Assembly: GCA_001662425.1 (NCBI GenBank)
Contig: BDDC01001044.1
Location: 2,021-34,811, forward strand
From: Chlamydomonas sphaeroides
Lineage: Eukaryota; Chlorophyta; Chlorophyceae; Chlamydomonadales; Chlamydomonadaceae
Length of the DNA: 32,791 nucleotides
Direction of reading: 5' to 3'
Every line of letters begins with the position of its first letter. Within the stretch, counting starts at the first letter, position 1. Positions 1-11,162 of this stretch are shown here, piece after piece. Both the position numbers and the translations under genes were made by a program. The notes under the pieces were generated by a model, which made no database searches, was not told the origin of the DNA, and saw nothing but the letters and a program-made list of their open reading frames with translations.

Positions 1-758
1 CAGCGCTGGGAATGGTGGACTGGTAGGCAGCGAGCTGCGGCTGGCAGTTCAGCTGCCACTCCATCTACTGCCGGCGCTCGAGGTAGCCGCACTGCTGGCG
101 ATGGCTGGCGCCTGAGCAGCGCGAGAAGCAGGCGCGTTGCCGGTGGCGGCGGCGAGTGGCGGCGCAGAACCGGTCGCCCCTGCAGCCGCCACTGGCGTGA
201 TGGCGACGCGACCTGCTGCCGTGCCTCCGCCGCCGCCGCCGACGCTGTTTCCGTTGCCTCTTGCCGGGTGGAGCCAGTGCCGTGCAACCGGCAGCCTGCA
301 GCAAGTGGCCGGTGAAGCCTATTCTATTACCGCTGCATTCTATTACGTCGTCCTTGTTCAAGGTCCCGACCGGTAAGCCTCGCGCCCCTACGGGGGCGAG
401 CAACTCATTTCTAAGGATTGGGATAGATCGTATACTTGCATTGGTATGTCCCGTGCTGGTTTGCCCCTCTTACCGTGCCCCTGTCCCGCCCCACTCCCGT
501 CCCCTCGTCTAGCAGCGTCCAGCTTGGTTCGTGGTCTAGTACATGTACTTCTGAGGTTCTTAGTTATCTTACTATGCGTTCAAGCTGACTGAATCCTGGC
601 TTACTCTCGTATGTATCTGGGTGTGCAGGTTCGCGCAAGTTGCGAGCAGCGGCGCCTCGAGAGGCGCAGCTGCACAGTGGACCGCGCCCTCACGGCGTGT
701 AAATGTGCCAACACTGCGGAACGTACTCGGTAAGCTCAGGGCCAGGAGGCCCTCCTGT

Positions 759-808
759 TCTGGGCTTAGCTCTGGGCTCTGGCAACTTCCTGGGCTAAAC
801 TCTGGGCT
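759..808. repeat. Short direct repeat, two 20-bp copies 30 bp apart
   Basis: Bases 759-778 and 789-808 are near-identical 20-mers, and each itself contains the element CTCTGGGCT or a close variant. They are seen directly in the sequence. No function is suggested. Confidence 0.6.
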
Positions 809-1244
809 GGGGCCGTGGACAACCTGCGTCTGTTGCCGCTGCCGTGCAGTGACGCCCCCAAACAATACTGACGTTCGTTTCCCCCCCTCCCGCCACCGCT
901 CTTGCTGCCTATGCACCTTTATTGCGATAAACTCCACTACGGCTCCCTCAAGTAATCCCTAAGGCGCCCATCGCACTACTCGCCAGGCGGGGCCGGCGAC
1001 GGGGATGGCGATGGCTGCAGCGACGGGCCGGGGCTGAGCGGTGGTGGGACCGCGGCCGCGGCAAGCGAGGCCGCCCGAGCTTTGGCGGCGGTAGCCAGGG
1101 TGGGTCCTAAGCTGGCGGCGGCATCGCCGCCACCTTCGGGCTGGGGCCGGGCGGCGGCAGCAGCCCGGGCGGAGCGTCACGCCATGAATACGTAGCGTGG
1201 TCAGGCCGCGGCAAGCGGCCGAGCTCAGCCTGTGGCGGCGCTAG

Positions 1245-1400
1245 GCGGAAGCGCAGCGATGTTGGGGGCTGTGTTAGCAGTGAGGGCGGCCCCTGCTTCC
1301 TGGCCGTGCCTGGCTGGCTTGGCGGTGGCTGTTGCAATAGCAGACGTACGCTTATCCTCGCCAAGGCCGATGGGCGGAGCAGGAAAGCGCGCCCCGGCAA
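1245..1400 (+). repeat. Dispersed repeat, copy 1
   Basis: This segment begins with GCGGAAGCGCAGCGATGTTG and is clearly related, in the same orientation, to bases 22063-22245. Shared landmarks in order are the GCGGAAGCG start, a TTGGG-AGCTG-GTTAGC block, CCTCCTGG-type and GGCTGGC blocks, a CAATAGC-GCGTACGCTT block, and AAGCG-GCCCCGGC near the end. The copies differ by substitutions and small indels, and neither keeps a common open frame. It is probably a member of a non-coding interspersed repeat family. Its ends are not defined by terminal repeats that I can see. Confidence 0.6.
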
Positions 1401-1510
1401 TGTAGGGAGGAGTGACCAGACGAGCCCGGCACGACATAGGGCACCTGCGTCTCATTGCCTAACAAGTACGCATTCCTATCATTCTTGTAATTGCATTTTG
1501 AAGTGTGCGG

Positions 1511-1549
1511 CCAGAGGGCCCTAGAGGAAGGCCGAATGGGGCCCTCTGG
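1511..1549. repeat. 11-bp perfect inverted repeat (hairpin)
   Basis: The arms CCAGAGGGCCC (1511-1521) and GGGCCCTCTGG (1539-1549) are exact reverse complements separated by 17 bases. They could form a stable hairpin or be relics of a small mobile element. No target-site duplication is obvious. Confidence 0.5.
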
Positions 1550-3625
1550 GTGGTGGTTCCTCCCAGGAGGATCACCCCTCCTGCATCCTCCTGCCCACGG
1601 CACTTACCAGACGGCTGGGGGAGCAGGGCTAGCTGTGCGGCCCATCCGGCAGGGTTGATGTGCCGCACTGCCGCGGCCCCGCGGCCGTTGCCTGCCGACG
1701 CTGTGCAGGCGCACGCTGCTCCATTCACTTGACTTGGCGCTTGGTGCCCACAGCCGGGCGCCTGGATAGCAAGACGGCGCGCGCTCACCTGCAGCTGCCG
1801 CCCTTCGGTCCTGGCCCTCGCAGCGCCGGTCGCTCCGGCCTGCTCGGACCTGCTCGCCTCGTCCTCGCTACACAGTGACCGCGCGCAGCACATGGAGGTC
1901 CACAGCCGTCGCAACTCCGCACCTGCACCTCACACCGCACACCCTGCTTAGCCCCTGGTCCCTCTATCTGCCCACGTTTCGTGCGCACTGTACGCATTCA
2001 TTTCCCAGCGACGGTTCCCCGTCCTATGGCCTGCCCGTCAGGTCCCCAATGCCGCTGGGCGCCGCAGCATTGGGGTTAGCGCATCCCTTCGCAGCATAGG
2101 GCCAACTGCTAGGTATCTAGGTTATGCGCAGGCTGTTTCATGCCGAGTGCATTGCTGGCCCCCATGTTTGTCGGGTCGGGCATCGGCCCGTAGCGCTTAA
2201 AGCGATGTCCGGCACATCATCTCGGACACCGGGTAGATCTTATATGTCCGGAAAGAACGAGGAAGTGACGGCTCTGCGACCCGCCCGGTGAGCTTGATGC
2301 ATTGCAGAGGCATTGGCGCGCCAAGCGCCCAAGTCTCACTTCGCTCACGCGGGCCCTCCCGACGTCTCTGCGCTACGCATGGTGCCGCGCCATGAAGTAC
2401 CGGCGCTGTGCCGTCCTCAATTGCTCCATGCTAGCACTCCCTCGCCTGCGGCCAGGGGCAGCTACCGCGCCCCGCTCGGGGCCCTCGTACCGAGTTCACG
2501 CCTCGGGGGCCACGCCACCCCTGCTCTGTCTCCTAGCCACGGGCCCCACCAGGGCCGCGGCAATGGCCCACTCCTCCCAGCTTCCCCTGGCAGCCCATGC
2601 GACAACACGCATAACAGCCTGGAAGCAATGCGCCGTGTGCCCCAGCCTTGCCACACAGCGTGCCTGTGGCCGCTGGCAATCCGCAGGTCCCCATGTCTTT
2701 TGGCGCGCCAGTGCCGGCTTAGGCCCTGGCCTGCGCAGCAGGAGGCTGACCGCATCCTGGAGCCAGCAGCAATCGCCTCTTCTGAACTCTTGCCATGATC
2801 CCGTGTGGAAAGGGAGAGAAGGCACAGTGTTTTGCACACCGCTGCGCGTTGGGAATGCTGGTCTGAGGCCGAGGAGAAGGAGGGAGGAGGGGAACGGGAA
2901 GGCGAGAGGTACGGCCAGGGGGACAGACGGGGGGAGGGGTCACACGCGCATGAGGAGGACGCCCCTACGTCAACCTTACGGCTGGCAGAGGCCAGGGCCG
3001 CAGCCCAACCGTTCCCAACTCTGGGGGTGGGGGGAAACGTGGGTGGGGGGGCAGAAGCGCAGGTCAGACCCCTTCCCTGCTGGCGCGTTAGGGCAGTCTC
3101 AGCCCTTGGGGACGGGTGCGTGCTCGTGGTAGCCCGCCTTGGTATGTAGCTATGGCCCGGGCTGGTGCCGCATCTGGCTGCGGCGGGGCAGCTGCCGAGG
3201 CGGCGCCGCGTAAGGCCGTGCTTGGAGGTGCAGCGGTGAGCCCACGTTTACGTACCAGAGTGAACCTGGGACATGAGGGAACGGCTGACCAGCCCCACAT
3301 GGATTCCATGCCAGAAAAGCATGGCTGCAGGCAAGCGACACGTATGCACCGAGTGGCAGGCCCATTCCCTCCTGCTAAAATCGATTCTGCACTCCGGGTG
3401 TGCTGGGCGCAGAGAGGGAATGTCCATGCCTTGTTTGGGGCCCCAGCCTCAGCATGCGCCATGACCTATTGCCGCGAGCGCTCGGCCTGTGAGGAAGAGC
3501 CCCCACTGCAGGCTAGGGGGGCGGCGGGGGGGGCGGACCTGCCGGGCGGGCTGGGAGTACATGTGTACGGCACGTGGGCGCCCATGCACAGGCTTGGTCG
3601 CTGACCGCGACAAAGCAGTCGTCGC

Positions 3626-3706
3626 ATGCTGCTCCGCTTCTCGCGCCTGCTGTTGCCCCGCCTTGTCCCACAACACCGCACACTCGTTACGCCCAGAGCC
3701 ACAATG
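3626..3706 (+). other. Alternative start region: possible mitochondrial/plastid presequence
   Basis: The frame opens with ATG at 3626 and has a second in-frame ATG at 3704. The 26 residues between them are rich in Leu and Arg, carry no acidic residue, and could form an amphipathic targeting helix. The second start immediately precedes a short basic, nuclear-signal-like stretch (KRAPKRTKK). Two translation starts could give organellar and nuclear forms, as is known for several DNA repair enzymes. Which start is used cannot be decided from sequence. Confidence 0.5.
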
Positions 3707-6700
3707 TCGGGCCGGCCGAAGCGCGCTCCGAAGAGGACCAAGAAATACAGCGATGACGAGCTAGGCGAGGACTCGGAGGACTTCTCCGAGGAGGTCCCGC
3801 TTGATGACGAGAGTGAAGACGAGCCTCTGGACTCAGACGACAGCGATGACAAGCCCAAAAAGAAGAAGGGCAAGGCGCCCCCGCCCAAGAAGGCAAAGCC
3901 CGCCCCGAAGCCGCGGGCCCCTCCTAAGAAGAACACGGAAGCCTTTACGGAGGACTCGGGCTGGTCGTTCATGCCGCCCTCGCTGTTCTTCAAGTGGGTG
4001 CGCACGGATCGCCAGCAATGCCTCGCAAGCGTTGACCAGAGTTACATGCTGAAGAAGTACATGCGCGCAGGGCCTATGGGGACCCGGAGCCCTCAAACAA
4101 GATTGCCGCGTTTGACCTGGTGCGTTATGACGCCGCGTTGACCGCAAAGGCTGGGCCACAGCGGGACGCCTCGTCTGCAGCCATCACCTTGCTGACTGTG
4201 CATGGCAAGGCGCATCATGTCGCCGTATGACCCAACCGTGAAGGAGGAGCTTTGAGGGGTCGGGCGGGCAGGGAGGCGGGTGACTGCCAGGCGGGCCCTG
4301 GCGAAGCCCAAGCGAGCCATGGGTGCATGGTAGCCATACCTGCCAGCATTCTAAGTCATTCAGAGCACTCGCAGCTCGTTGACAGGCTGCGGCTGTGCGG
4401 CGGCCGTGCAGCGCGGGCAGGCAGGGCGCTGCTTGCCGTACAGAAGCACCAACCTGCGTGCAGCGTCCTTCACGCAGCATGTAATCTGCGTGCCGCTGCC
4501 CGTCCGTCTGTAGGATGGCACGCTGGTCAACACTACCAAGGGCAGCGCCTTCGCCAAGGACGAGAGGGACTACAAAATGTTTAACCCGGCCGTCAAGGAC
4601 CGGCTGCACGAGATCCTCAACGAGGGCTACAAGATCGTCGTGTTCACGTGAGCTGCGATGCGCACTGGGTGGGAACTGGCAGCACTGGGGGCATGCCAAG
4701 AGCGCCTTGGTTTGGCCTGTGGTGACCCGCCTCCCACCGCCCTCGTCGCTATTCCCCGCAGCAACCAGGGCGGCATCAAGAGCGCCGTCACGGGCAAGGC
4801 GGCCACGACCATCAAGGGCCGCATCGACAACATCATGGCCGAGGTAGGGTGCTGGACGGTCAGCAACGCCAGCTCTGAGCGCCATGACTGCCCATGCTGT
4901 TGGTCGCGTTGGGCCGCATCGGCACCGGGCCCACATGCGCAGGCACTTGTGTCGCAGTGTTCTTCTACGACACTAAGCGCCTCTGAGTGCTGGCCCTCCG
5001 CTTGCCCCGCTGTGTCCGCAGCTCGACATCCCCGTGCAGGTGTTCATGGCCACGATGGTGGACGAGGACGACCCCAACCGCAAGCCCGCAACCGGAATGT
5101 GGGAGTTCATGTGCATGAACTGCAACGGCGGCATGCAGCCGGGTGAGAGCAGCGCTGGACAAGGGGTTGGGCACGGACACAGCGCGGCGCCCCAGCACCC
5201 TTGATAGTTGGCCGCAGAGCGCGGCACATGCGTGGTCCTAACCTGTCGTCGTGTTGCGCGCCACCCGCCGAGGCGCAACCAGCCGGCGCTGATGCTGTGT
5301 GCTTGCTGCAGCGCCTTGACATGCTGCTGCGGTCGCCCGTGTCCATGCTCCCCCCTGCAGACAAGTCGCAGTCCTACTACGTGGGCGACGCCGCGGGCCG
5401 GCCCATGGACCACGGGGTCTCGGACAAGGAGTTTGCCGACAGCGTGGGAATAGAGTTCAAGCTGCCGGAGATCGTGTTCGGGTGATTGACGCATGCTGCA
5501 GTAGCGGCGGGCCGTGTGGCACGCAGGATTTGCAAGGCCGTGGCTCGTGGCAGTTGCACAGGCAGTTGCTGTAGCGGACCGTGGTGCTGTGGACCCGCGG
5601 ATGCCGCGCGCCGACCGCAGGGAGATGAAGGGCAAGCGGGCGCTGCCGGCCGACGCGGGCAAGAAGGGCGGCAAGGGGACGGCGCTGGTGGGTCGAGGGG
5701 CGAGCGTGCGGACCGTTCCGACTGGGGCAGGGACGACGCGTGCGGCGCGCGTGACATGGGCGATGCGGGGGCGTGTGGAGTTGACCGGACCAGTGCTGTT
5801 GTTTCTCACTACTGACCTATTGACCAGGCGTTGCTGTATCTTGACTGGCACGATGGGCGCATCGTGGCCTTCGTGCTTTGTAACCATCGCGCTGGCACCG
5901 ACCTTGAGCCCTCCGCGCCTTCTTATGCCGGTGCCGTTTACGGGGGGCTGCCGCGCAGCCTTTCATCTGGGAAGCCAGTGCCTTTGCCACGCTCACGCCC
6001 CTTGCTCCCTGACCCACGCTTCGCCCACCGCACCTTTCCCTGCTGTGTCGCAGACCGCGGACGTGCCCGCCAACCAGGCAAGTTGTCAGGCTGCCGGGGG
6101 CGGGGCGGGGCAGGGTGGGCCGGTGGTGTGCGTGATGGCTGGCGGAGACATGCACGGCAGCCGCTCAGTGTATAGCACACTGGACTCATCCTGGCTGACC
6201 CTGCATCCCCCCGCTCTGCAGTCGCTAATCGACGCCTTCCTCGAGCACGTGGACGAGATCGCGGCCGACCCGACCGGTAAGCCTGGCACGTGCAAGCGCG
6301 GATGGCGCACCGCTTCAACCGTGGGCTAGGTGTACTGGATGTTGGGACCAGCGTTGCAGGGGCGCACTTCGCGGACCTGCTGTGTTGGCCTGTGTCCCCG
6401 ATGCGCATGGCGTCGTTGCGCGTTGCGCCTTCTCCTTACGTCCGTCATATGCCCTTCGCACCCACGTCGCCGCCCCCAGACGACAAGAAAGGCTTCAAGA
6501 TTGCTGCCATCCGGAAGGCAGCCGCAGCGCTGTGCACCTTCCCGGACCGCATCACGCTGGCCAACGTCAACCAAGGTAAGACGACGGCCCGCCTCTTCAG
6601 TGCCCCTGCAGCACGCTCTTCGCGCGTGGCCCAATGAGCCTCACTGAGCTATGCGGGAGGGCTTCCAGACATCACTTGAGGAGTTCGTATTACACCCGTT

Positions 6701-6988
6701 CACGGGCCGCAGTGTCCAAGCTCGCGGGCGTGGGCAAGGGCTCCGTGGACAAGGTGCGCGGGCGGTTCCGAGGGCAGGGTGCCTAAAAAGCAGCGCTCAG
6801 TCCGCACATTCCCAAGCACAACCAAGTCGCTGCTGACTTCGCGGTTTCGCAATCCTGTCGGCCTCCCACAGATCAAGAATTTCCTGCAGCTGGGCACTCT
6901 GTCGAACAAGGACGAGTTCGCGGGCGTGGGCAAGACGGCGCCGGTGGCGCAGGACAAGGGCCGCGCCATTGCCAGTGCGTTCATGTAG
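3626..6988 (+). CDS. DNA 3'-phosphatase (PNKP/ZDP type) fused to a Pol beta-like HhH (HHH_8) domain
   Basis: Twelve exons: 3626-3993, 4071-4119, 4514-4647, 4762-4843, 5022-5142, 5361-5481, 5621-5687, 6054-6077 (GC donor, optional), 6222-6276, 6480-6575, 6713-6753, 6872-6988. All phases agree and give about 424 residues. Residues 1-27 are basic and presequence-like, and a second ATG lies at 3704. A Lys/acidic linker precedes the HAD phosphatase domain (about 133-290), which shows FDLDGT (nucleophile Asp and general-acid Asp), VVFTNQGG, RKPATGMW and YVGDAAGRP, the PNKP signature. This family removes 3'-phosphates at DNA breaks. No P-loop kinase, FHA or zinc-finger domain is seen. Residues about 323-395 match the Pol beta 8-kDa domain, including a FKIAAIRK helix, a LAGVGKG hairpin and DKIKNFL. 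K386 aligns with the Pol beta Schiff-base Lys72 and K347 with Lys35, while the Tyr39 position is Ile. Phosphatase identity is secure; lyase activity is inference. Confidence 0.85.
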
Positions 6989-7715
6989 GTCAGCTACCAC
7001 GTAAATCCTGGTAGCACGGTGCGGCGAAGCGCTGCCGGATAGCAACTTTTGGATGGCGCTTGACCGTCGGCGCACGTGATGTAGTGTTGGGTGAAGCAGG
7101 AGGCGCTGTGTGCGTGTCTGCGGGTGCGCCTGGGTACGTGTGTGGGCGTTACGTCAACCCGTCAATACGGGACACATAGAGGATTGTGCGATGGTGTTCA
7201 TTGTTTGCTCGTTGGCAGGGCGGCATTTCCTGTTGCGTTTTTGGAAGGTTCAATCATCCAAAGGCACGTTGCGCTGGGGTTTGCTGTTATCTATGTGATG
7301 TGCCACTGCACGCTTGGCCTGCTCGCGATGTAGTGTCGAGCGTGATAGCAAGCCTGGAATCGCCGCGAATCGGTCGCCGCGGTTGATTCTTTATGCTGGC
7401 AGCTTCTATGTTGTCAGCCCTTGTGCGCTTGTTACAATGAGTGTTCACATACAAGGTCGCGGCCTACCCAGCATACTGTGTACGCCAGCAGTGCGAGTCA
7501 ACTCTGTGTACGCATCTCCGGCATCAATGAACCTGCCCCAAGCGCTACGAACAGCGTTAAGTCCTGGAGGCGCTCACTGCGCTGCGGCGGTGAGTTGCGA
7601 GCCTTGCGTCCGGAAGGCTCCATCCGCGGCTTGGCGCCTTTTGGTTTCCGCGCAGCTGACATAAGAAGCGCTAACGGCTGATATTGGCGCCCTGCATACG
7701 CAGGGCGTTTCGCGC
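6989..7715. other. Intergenic region between phosphatase and patatin genes
   Basis: It probably holds the 3' untranslated region of the phosphatase gene and the promoter, leader and perhaps first exon(s) of the patatin gene. I see no TGTAA poly(A) signal on the plus strand. An ATG at 7527 followed by a GTGAGT donor at 7590 could be a first coding exon of the patatin gene, but its phase does not fit the obvious acceptor at 7771, so I do not join it. Confidence 0.4.
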
Positions 7716-10552
7716 TTGCGGGGACCAGTTGGCCGGGGCCCCATCCAAGTTGTCTCGTTCGTGCACTGCAGCCAACGACTCGTGAGCACAAATGCGGCTT
7801 CAGGCGCAGCTTTCTTAGAGCATGCAGAACTGCTGTCATGGGCGGACAGCGGACGGTTGGCCGACCAACCCGTCGAGCCGCGGTCCATCTCCTCGGCCGG
7901 CGCTAGCTCCTCGGGTCGCAGCTCAGTCCGCTACCACCTCAGCCGCCGGCAGCGCCACGCACCGGCCCCGCCACCATCCAGCGGGCTAGGTGCGGCGCAC
8001 CCCATCTTGCGCCTCATCGCTTCGCGCCTCGCCAGCGGCTCCCAGCCGGGCGCCCGCTCCGACGGCGCGCGGCTGGGCCTGGTGGTGGAGGGCGGCGGTA
8101 TGCGCGGCATCATCAGCGGCTCCATGCTCATGGCGCTTCATGAGCTGGGCATCGGCGTGCAGGCCTTCGACACGCTTTACGGCGCCTCTGCAGGTACGGT
8201 ATGCGGCCGTACGCTGCATGGCTGCCCTGTGCGAAGACCCCCTGACTGTAGAACCAGCGTTGAAGTCAGTGAAAGGTACCTGAGACAACCGCGATAACTG
8301 GCAGTCCAGGGACTCCAAGACTAGACCGGTTAGATTGTTGAACGTAGGAAGAGATATGTAGTCCATGGGCAGCTTGAATACCTGCGCGGTCAGTGGGGAC
8401 GACGGGGAAGTGCCAACAGACCCTCGCGCAGTGCCCACACATCCTGCTGTCAAGCGGTCTCGCCTGACATGTGCAATACTAGATGATTTTTACAACCGTA
8501 CCCGCCCTAATGGACTGGCTGCTCGCCCGCCGTGCCCCAACCCGTGTCAAACCCGACTTCTCACATCCGCCCCCTCCCACGCCCACCCCGCAGGCGCCAT
8601 CAACGCCACCTACTTCATGTCGGGCCAGCAGCACGGGCTGCGCATCTACTCGGAGGACCTCACGCGCGGCTCCGCCTTCCTGGACCTCAGGTGCGGCCGC
8701 TTGGCGCCTCGAGCCAGCCGGCCGCCGCCGCGCTGCCGGCATCGCCACTGCTGCAAGGCCACCGCCCAGCCTCGAGCCGACGCCTGCTGTCGCTTGCACC
8801 CTCGTGTGCAGGAACCTGCTGCAGCCCAACTCGGGGCGGCCGTGCATGGACGTGAGCTTCCTGGTGGACCACGTCATGAACCACCACAAGCCGCTGGACT
8901 GGGAGGCGGTGCTGGCCTCGCCCACGCCGCTCAAGGTGAGGCCGGGAGGGCAGCGCGGCGGCGCGCGCGCAGCGCAGCGACCGGGGAAGCGCTGAGCTGA
9001 GCAGCGCTGGGGCGAGCAGCGCATCGTGTTGAGGGGCGAGGCGGGGCTGCCACACGGCCGCACCGCACGACCATGGCCTGCGCCCTGGCATCGACTCACG
9101 CCGCAGCCACAGCTCACGCGCTGCCGCGCCCTCTGCCCCCCACCTCGCCCGCTGTGCAGGTGGTGGCCTCCTGCCTGGACTCGCTGCAGGTGCGGCAGCC
9201 GGGGTCGACAGCAGGCCAGGCGCACGCCGGCCATACCGCATGCGCCCAGAACCACCGCCCGCCTCCCCGCCTCCCCGCCCGCTGCGTCTAGCCCCCTTCC
9301 CCAACCCCTCGGTCACTACTGCGCCTCTCCGTTCCTCCGCCCTAGATGCCGCCCCTTGCCCATTTACCTCTCCTCTCCATCCCCACCGCGCCCTCCCCTA
9401 CCCCAGTCGGTGCTGCTCTCGGACTTTGCCGACCGCCACGAGCTCGCGGCGGCGCTCAAGGCCACCGCCGCCGTGCCGCGCTTTGCTGGCGGGCCCGTGG
9501 CGCTGCGCGGGCGGCAGCTGGTGGACGCGGCGGTGTTTGAGCCGGTGCCAGTGCGCAGCGCGGTGGCGGACGGCTGCAGCCATGTGCTGGTGCTGTGCAC
9601 GCGGCCGCTGCCCAGCAGGAGGAGCCCATGGGCCAAGCGCCTCGAGGTGCGGCGGCCCCCGGGCGGCGTGGGGACCGGGGGACGGGACGGAGGAGGGGTC
9701 CGGGGCGCGGGCAGGCGGGCACGCGAGGATGGCACGGCGCGTGGCGGCAGCGCGAAGGCTTGGCGGCCGCCGGTGGCGCGCCGTGCCGGAGGTGGCGAGG
9801 CGCGCGCGCCGTGCACCGCAAGTGGGCAACTGCCCCTCCGCTGCCCTCTGCCGCCTCCGCCGCGCTGCTCCGGCGGGCCGCCAGGTGCTGGCCAAGACCA
9901 CGGTGCTGAATGCGCCCTACATGCGCGACGCCTGGCGCACCGCCAGCAGCTGCCCCGCGCTGGGCAGCCTGGACGAGCAGCTGGCGGCGGCGGCGCAAGA
10001 CTGCCCGCACCAGGTGGGCGGGTGTGGGGGCGCACGCTTGCGGTGGCGGCCACGCCCCTGCCTGCTCGTGTGTCCGTGTGTCCCCCGCTCCTCGCACCAC
10101 GCCTCGACAGCACCGGCCGCAGCGCGAATGCGCTGCGCTTTGCTGTCTCGGCCATGCACCGCAACTGGATCAAACCCCCGCCGCCGCCAGCCGCCAGCCG
10201 CCGCCCCCGCTTCCGCGCCGCTCCAACCCACTTCGCCGTGCGCAACGCCCGCCCGCATCGCTCGCAGGTACAGCGCGACCTTGGCGCTTACGTGCTGCCG
10301 CTCTACCCGCCCCACACCGCCGGCGCGCACCCGCTGTGCCTGGACCCGCGCACGCTGCTGGCGGCGGCCGATGTGGGTCGGACCACGCTGGTGCGCGCTC
10401 TGGCGCCCGCCGTCGCGATGGGCAGGGGCCGGCCGCTGGCGGCGGTGCTGGAGGCGGCGGGCATGGACGCGGAGGCGGAGACCGCCGGCGGCCTCGGCGG
10501 CTTGGGGCTGCACGCGGATCAGAGCTTCGACGGCCTGCAGCTGCGGCCGTGA
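7716..10552 (+). CDS. Patatin-like phospholipase / lipid acyl hydrolase (5' end unresolved)
   Basis: The exon chain is (<7716)-8193, 8594-8690, 8812-8935, 9160-9189, 9407-9646, 9885-10013, 10268-10552, with all junctions in phase. The patatin fold is shown by EGGGMRG (oxyanion hole), GASAG (nucleophile Ser in the GxSxG motif, its last Gly codon split by intron 1), and VDAAVFEPVPVRSA holding the catalytic Asp. The blocks PLDWEAVLASPTPLK, LKATAAVPRF and CSHVLVLCTRPLP resemble the YjjU/RssA-like branch of bacterial patatins more than plant storage patatins. Such enzymes release fatty acids from phospho- or galactolipids using a Ser-Asp dyad. The frame stays open upstream without an ATG before GGGMRG, and 7716 is only a TTG, so the true start lies in an upstream exon. 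The N-terminal Ser/Arg/Ala-rich stretch could include a transit peptide, but this is unproven. Confidence 0.8.
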
Positions 10553-11157
10553 GTCTGGTGCGAGGTTGGCGTTGGGGCCAGGGTGATTTGTGACGGAGCG
10601 GGTGGAGGACGGATCCGGGGGAGGGAGGCGGGGGCCGCCCGATTAGTTGGGAAGCAGTGCCGTGTAGGTGGGCTCGGTGAGAGAAGAAAACACATTATTG
10701 TATCATTCTTTTGGGTATTTCCTTTGACGATGTGGCTTGCGGCGCTGGCGGCTGCGGCGGGCGCTTGTATAGGATAGGATTACCTTGACGTTTGTCTTGT
10801 TTGACCCCTGAACGATAAGGGCGGTGAAGCCGGCGAATGGGAAGCGGTCACAGGATGAGGTGGCGTCTAGCTTGATGAGGACGAGCCTGGCGATATTGCG
10901 GCATCAGGGCGCTCCTTTCATTCGGGTAGTGGCGGCATGTCGCGAAATAAGGTGCCAGCTTTCTGACGGATCTTGGCTTGTAGCAACAGGTGTTGGCTTG
11001 TACAGTACGGCAGGAGCAAGGCCTGGGTCGTGGTGCGGGCAACAAGGGGCAACGTGGGTGGGTGGGTTAGGTCAGTAGTCACGCGTGGACGGCGCAGCAG
11101 TGCAGGCGAGGACAGTATGCACGTCGAGTAGCGGCTGGGGCCGCCGACATCATGATG

Positions 11158-11162
11158 TGTAA
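11158..11162 (+). terminator. Candidate poly(A) signal TGTAA
   Basis: TGTAA is the usual polyadenylation signal of volvocine algae. This copy lies about 605 bases beyond the patatin stop codon, a plausible 3' UTR length for this group. I saw no earlier plus-strand copy after that stop. Confidence 0.4.

Larger units (their letters stand above)
1..3625. other. No confidently supported gene; repeats and possible tail of an upstream gene
   Basis: I find no exon chain with recognisable protein similarity here. Frame 2 is open from base 2 to a TGA at 113-115 and reads a leucine/alanine-rich 37-residue segment, which could be the C-terminus of a plus-strand gene entering from the left, but this is weak. 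A stretch at about 629-728 is preceded by a CAG acceptor and followed by GTAAG, so it may be a spliced exon or untranslated exon; its translation is not recognised. TGTAA motifs, the usual algal poly(A) signal, occur at 699-703 and 1484-1488. The long overlapping open frames on both strands are typical of GC-rich DNA and are not called as genes. Confidence 0.5.

Noticed and set aside
2302..3132. 276-codon plus-strand open frame upstream of the phosphatase
   Set aside because: There is no recognisable domain, it overlaps other open frames of similar length, and it has no supporting intron pattern.
7527..7589. Possible first coding exon of the patatin gene (ATG then GTGAGT)
   Set aside because: It ends in phase 0, while the best acceptor (exon from 7772) needs a phase-2 donor, so the join is not supported.
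9364..10245. Minus-strand open frames opposite the patatin gene
   Set aside because: They mirror the GC-rich third positions of the patatin exons and show no motif.
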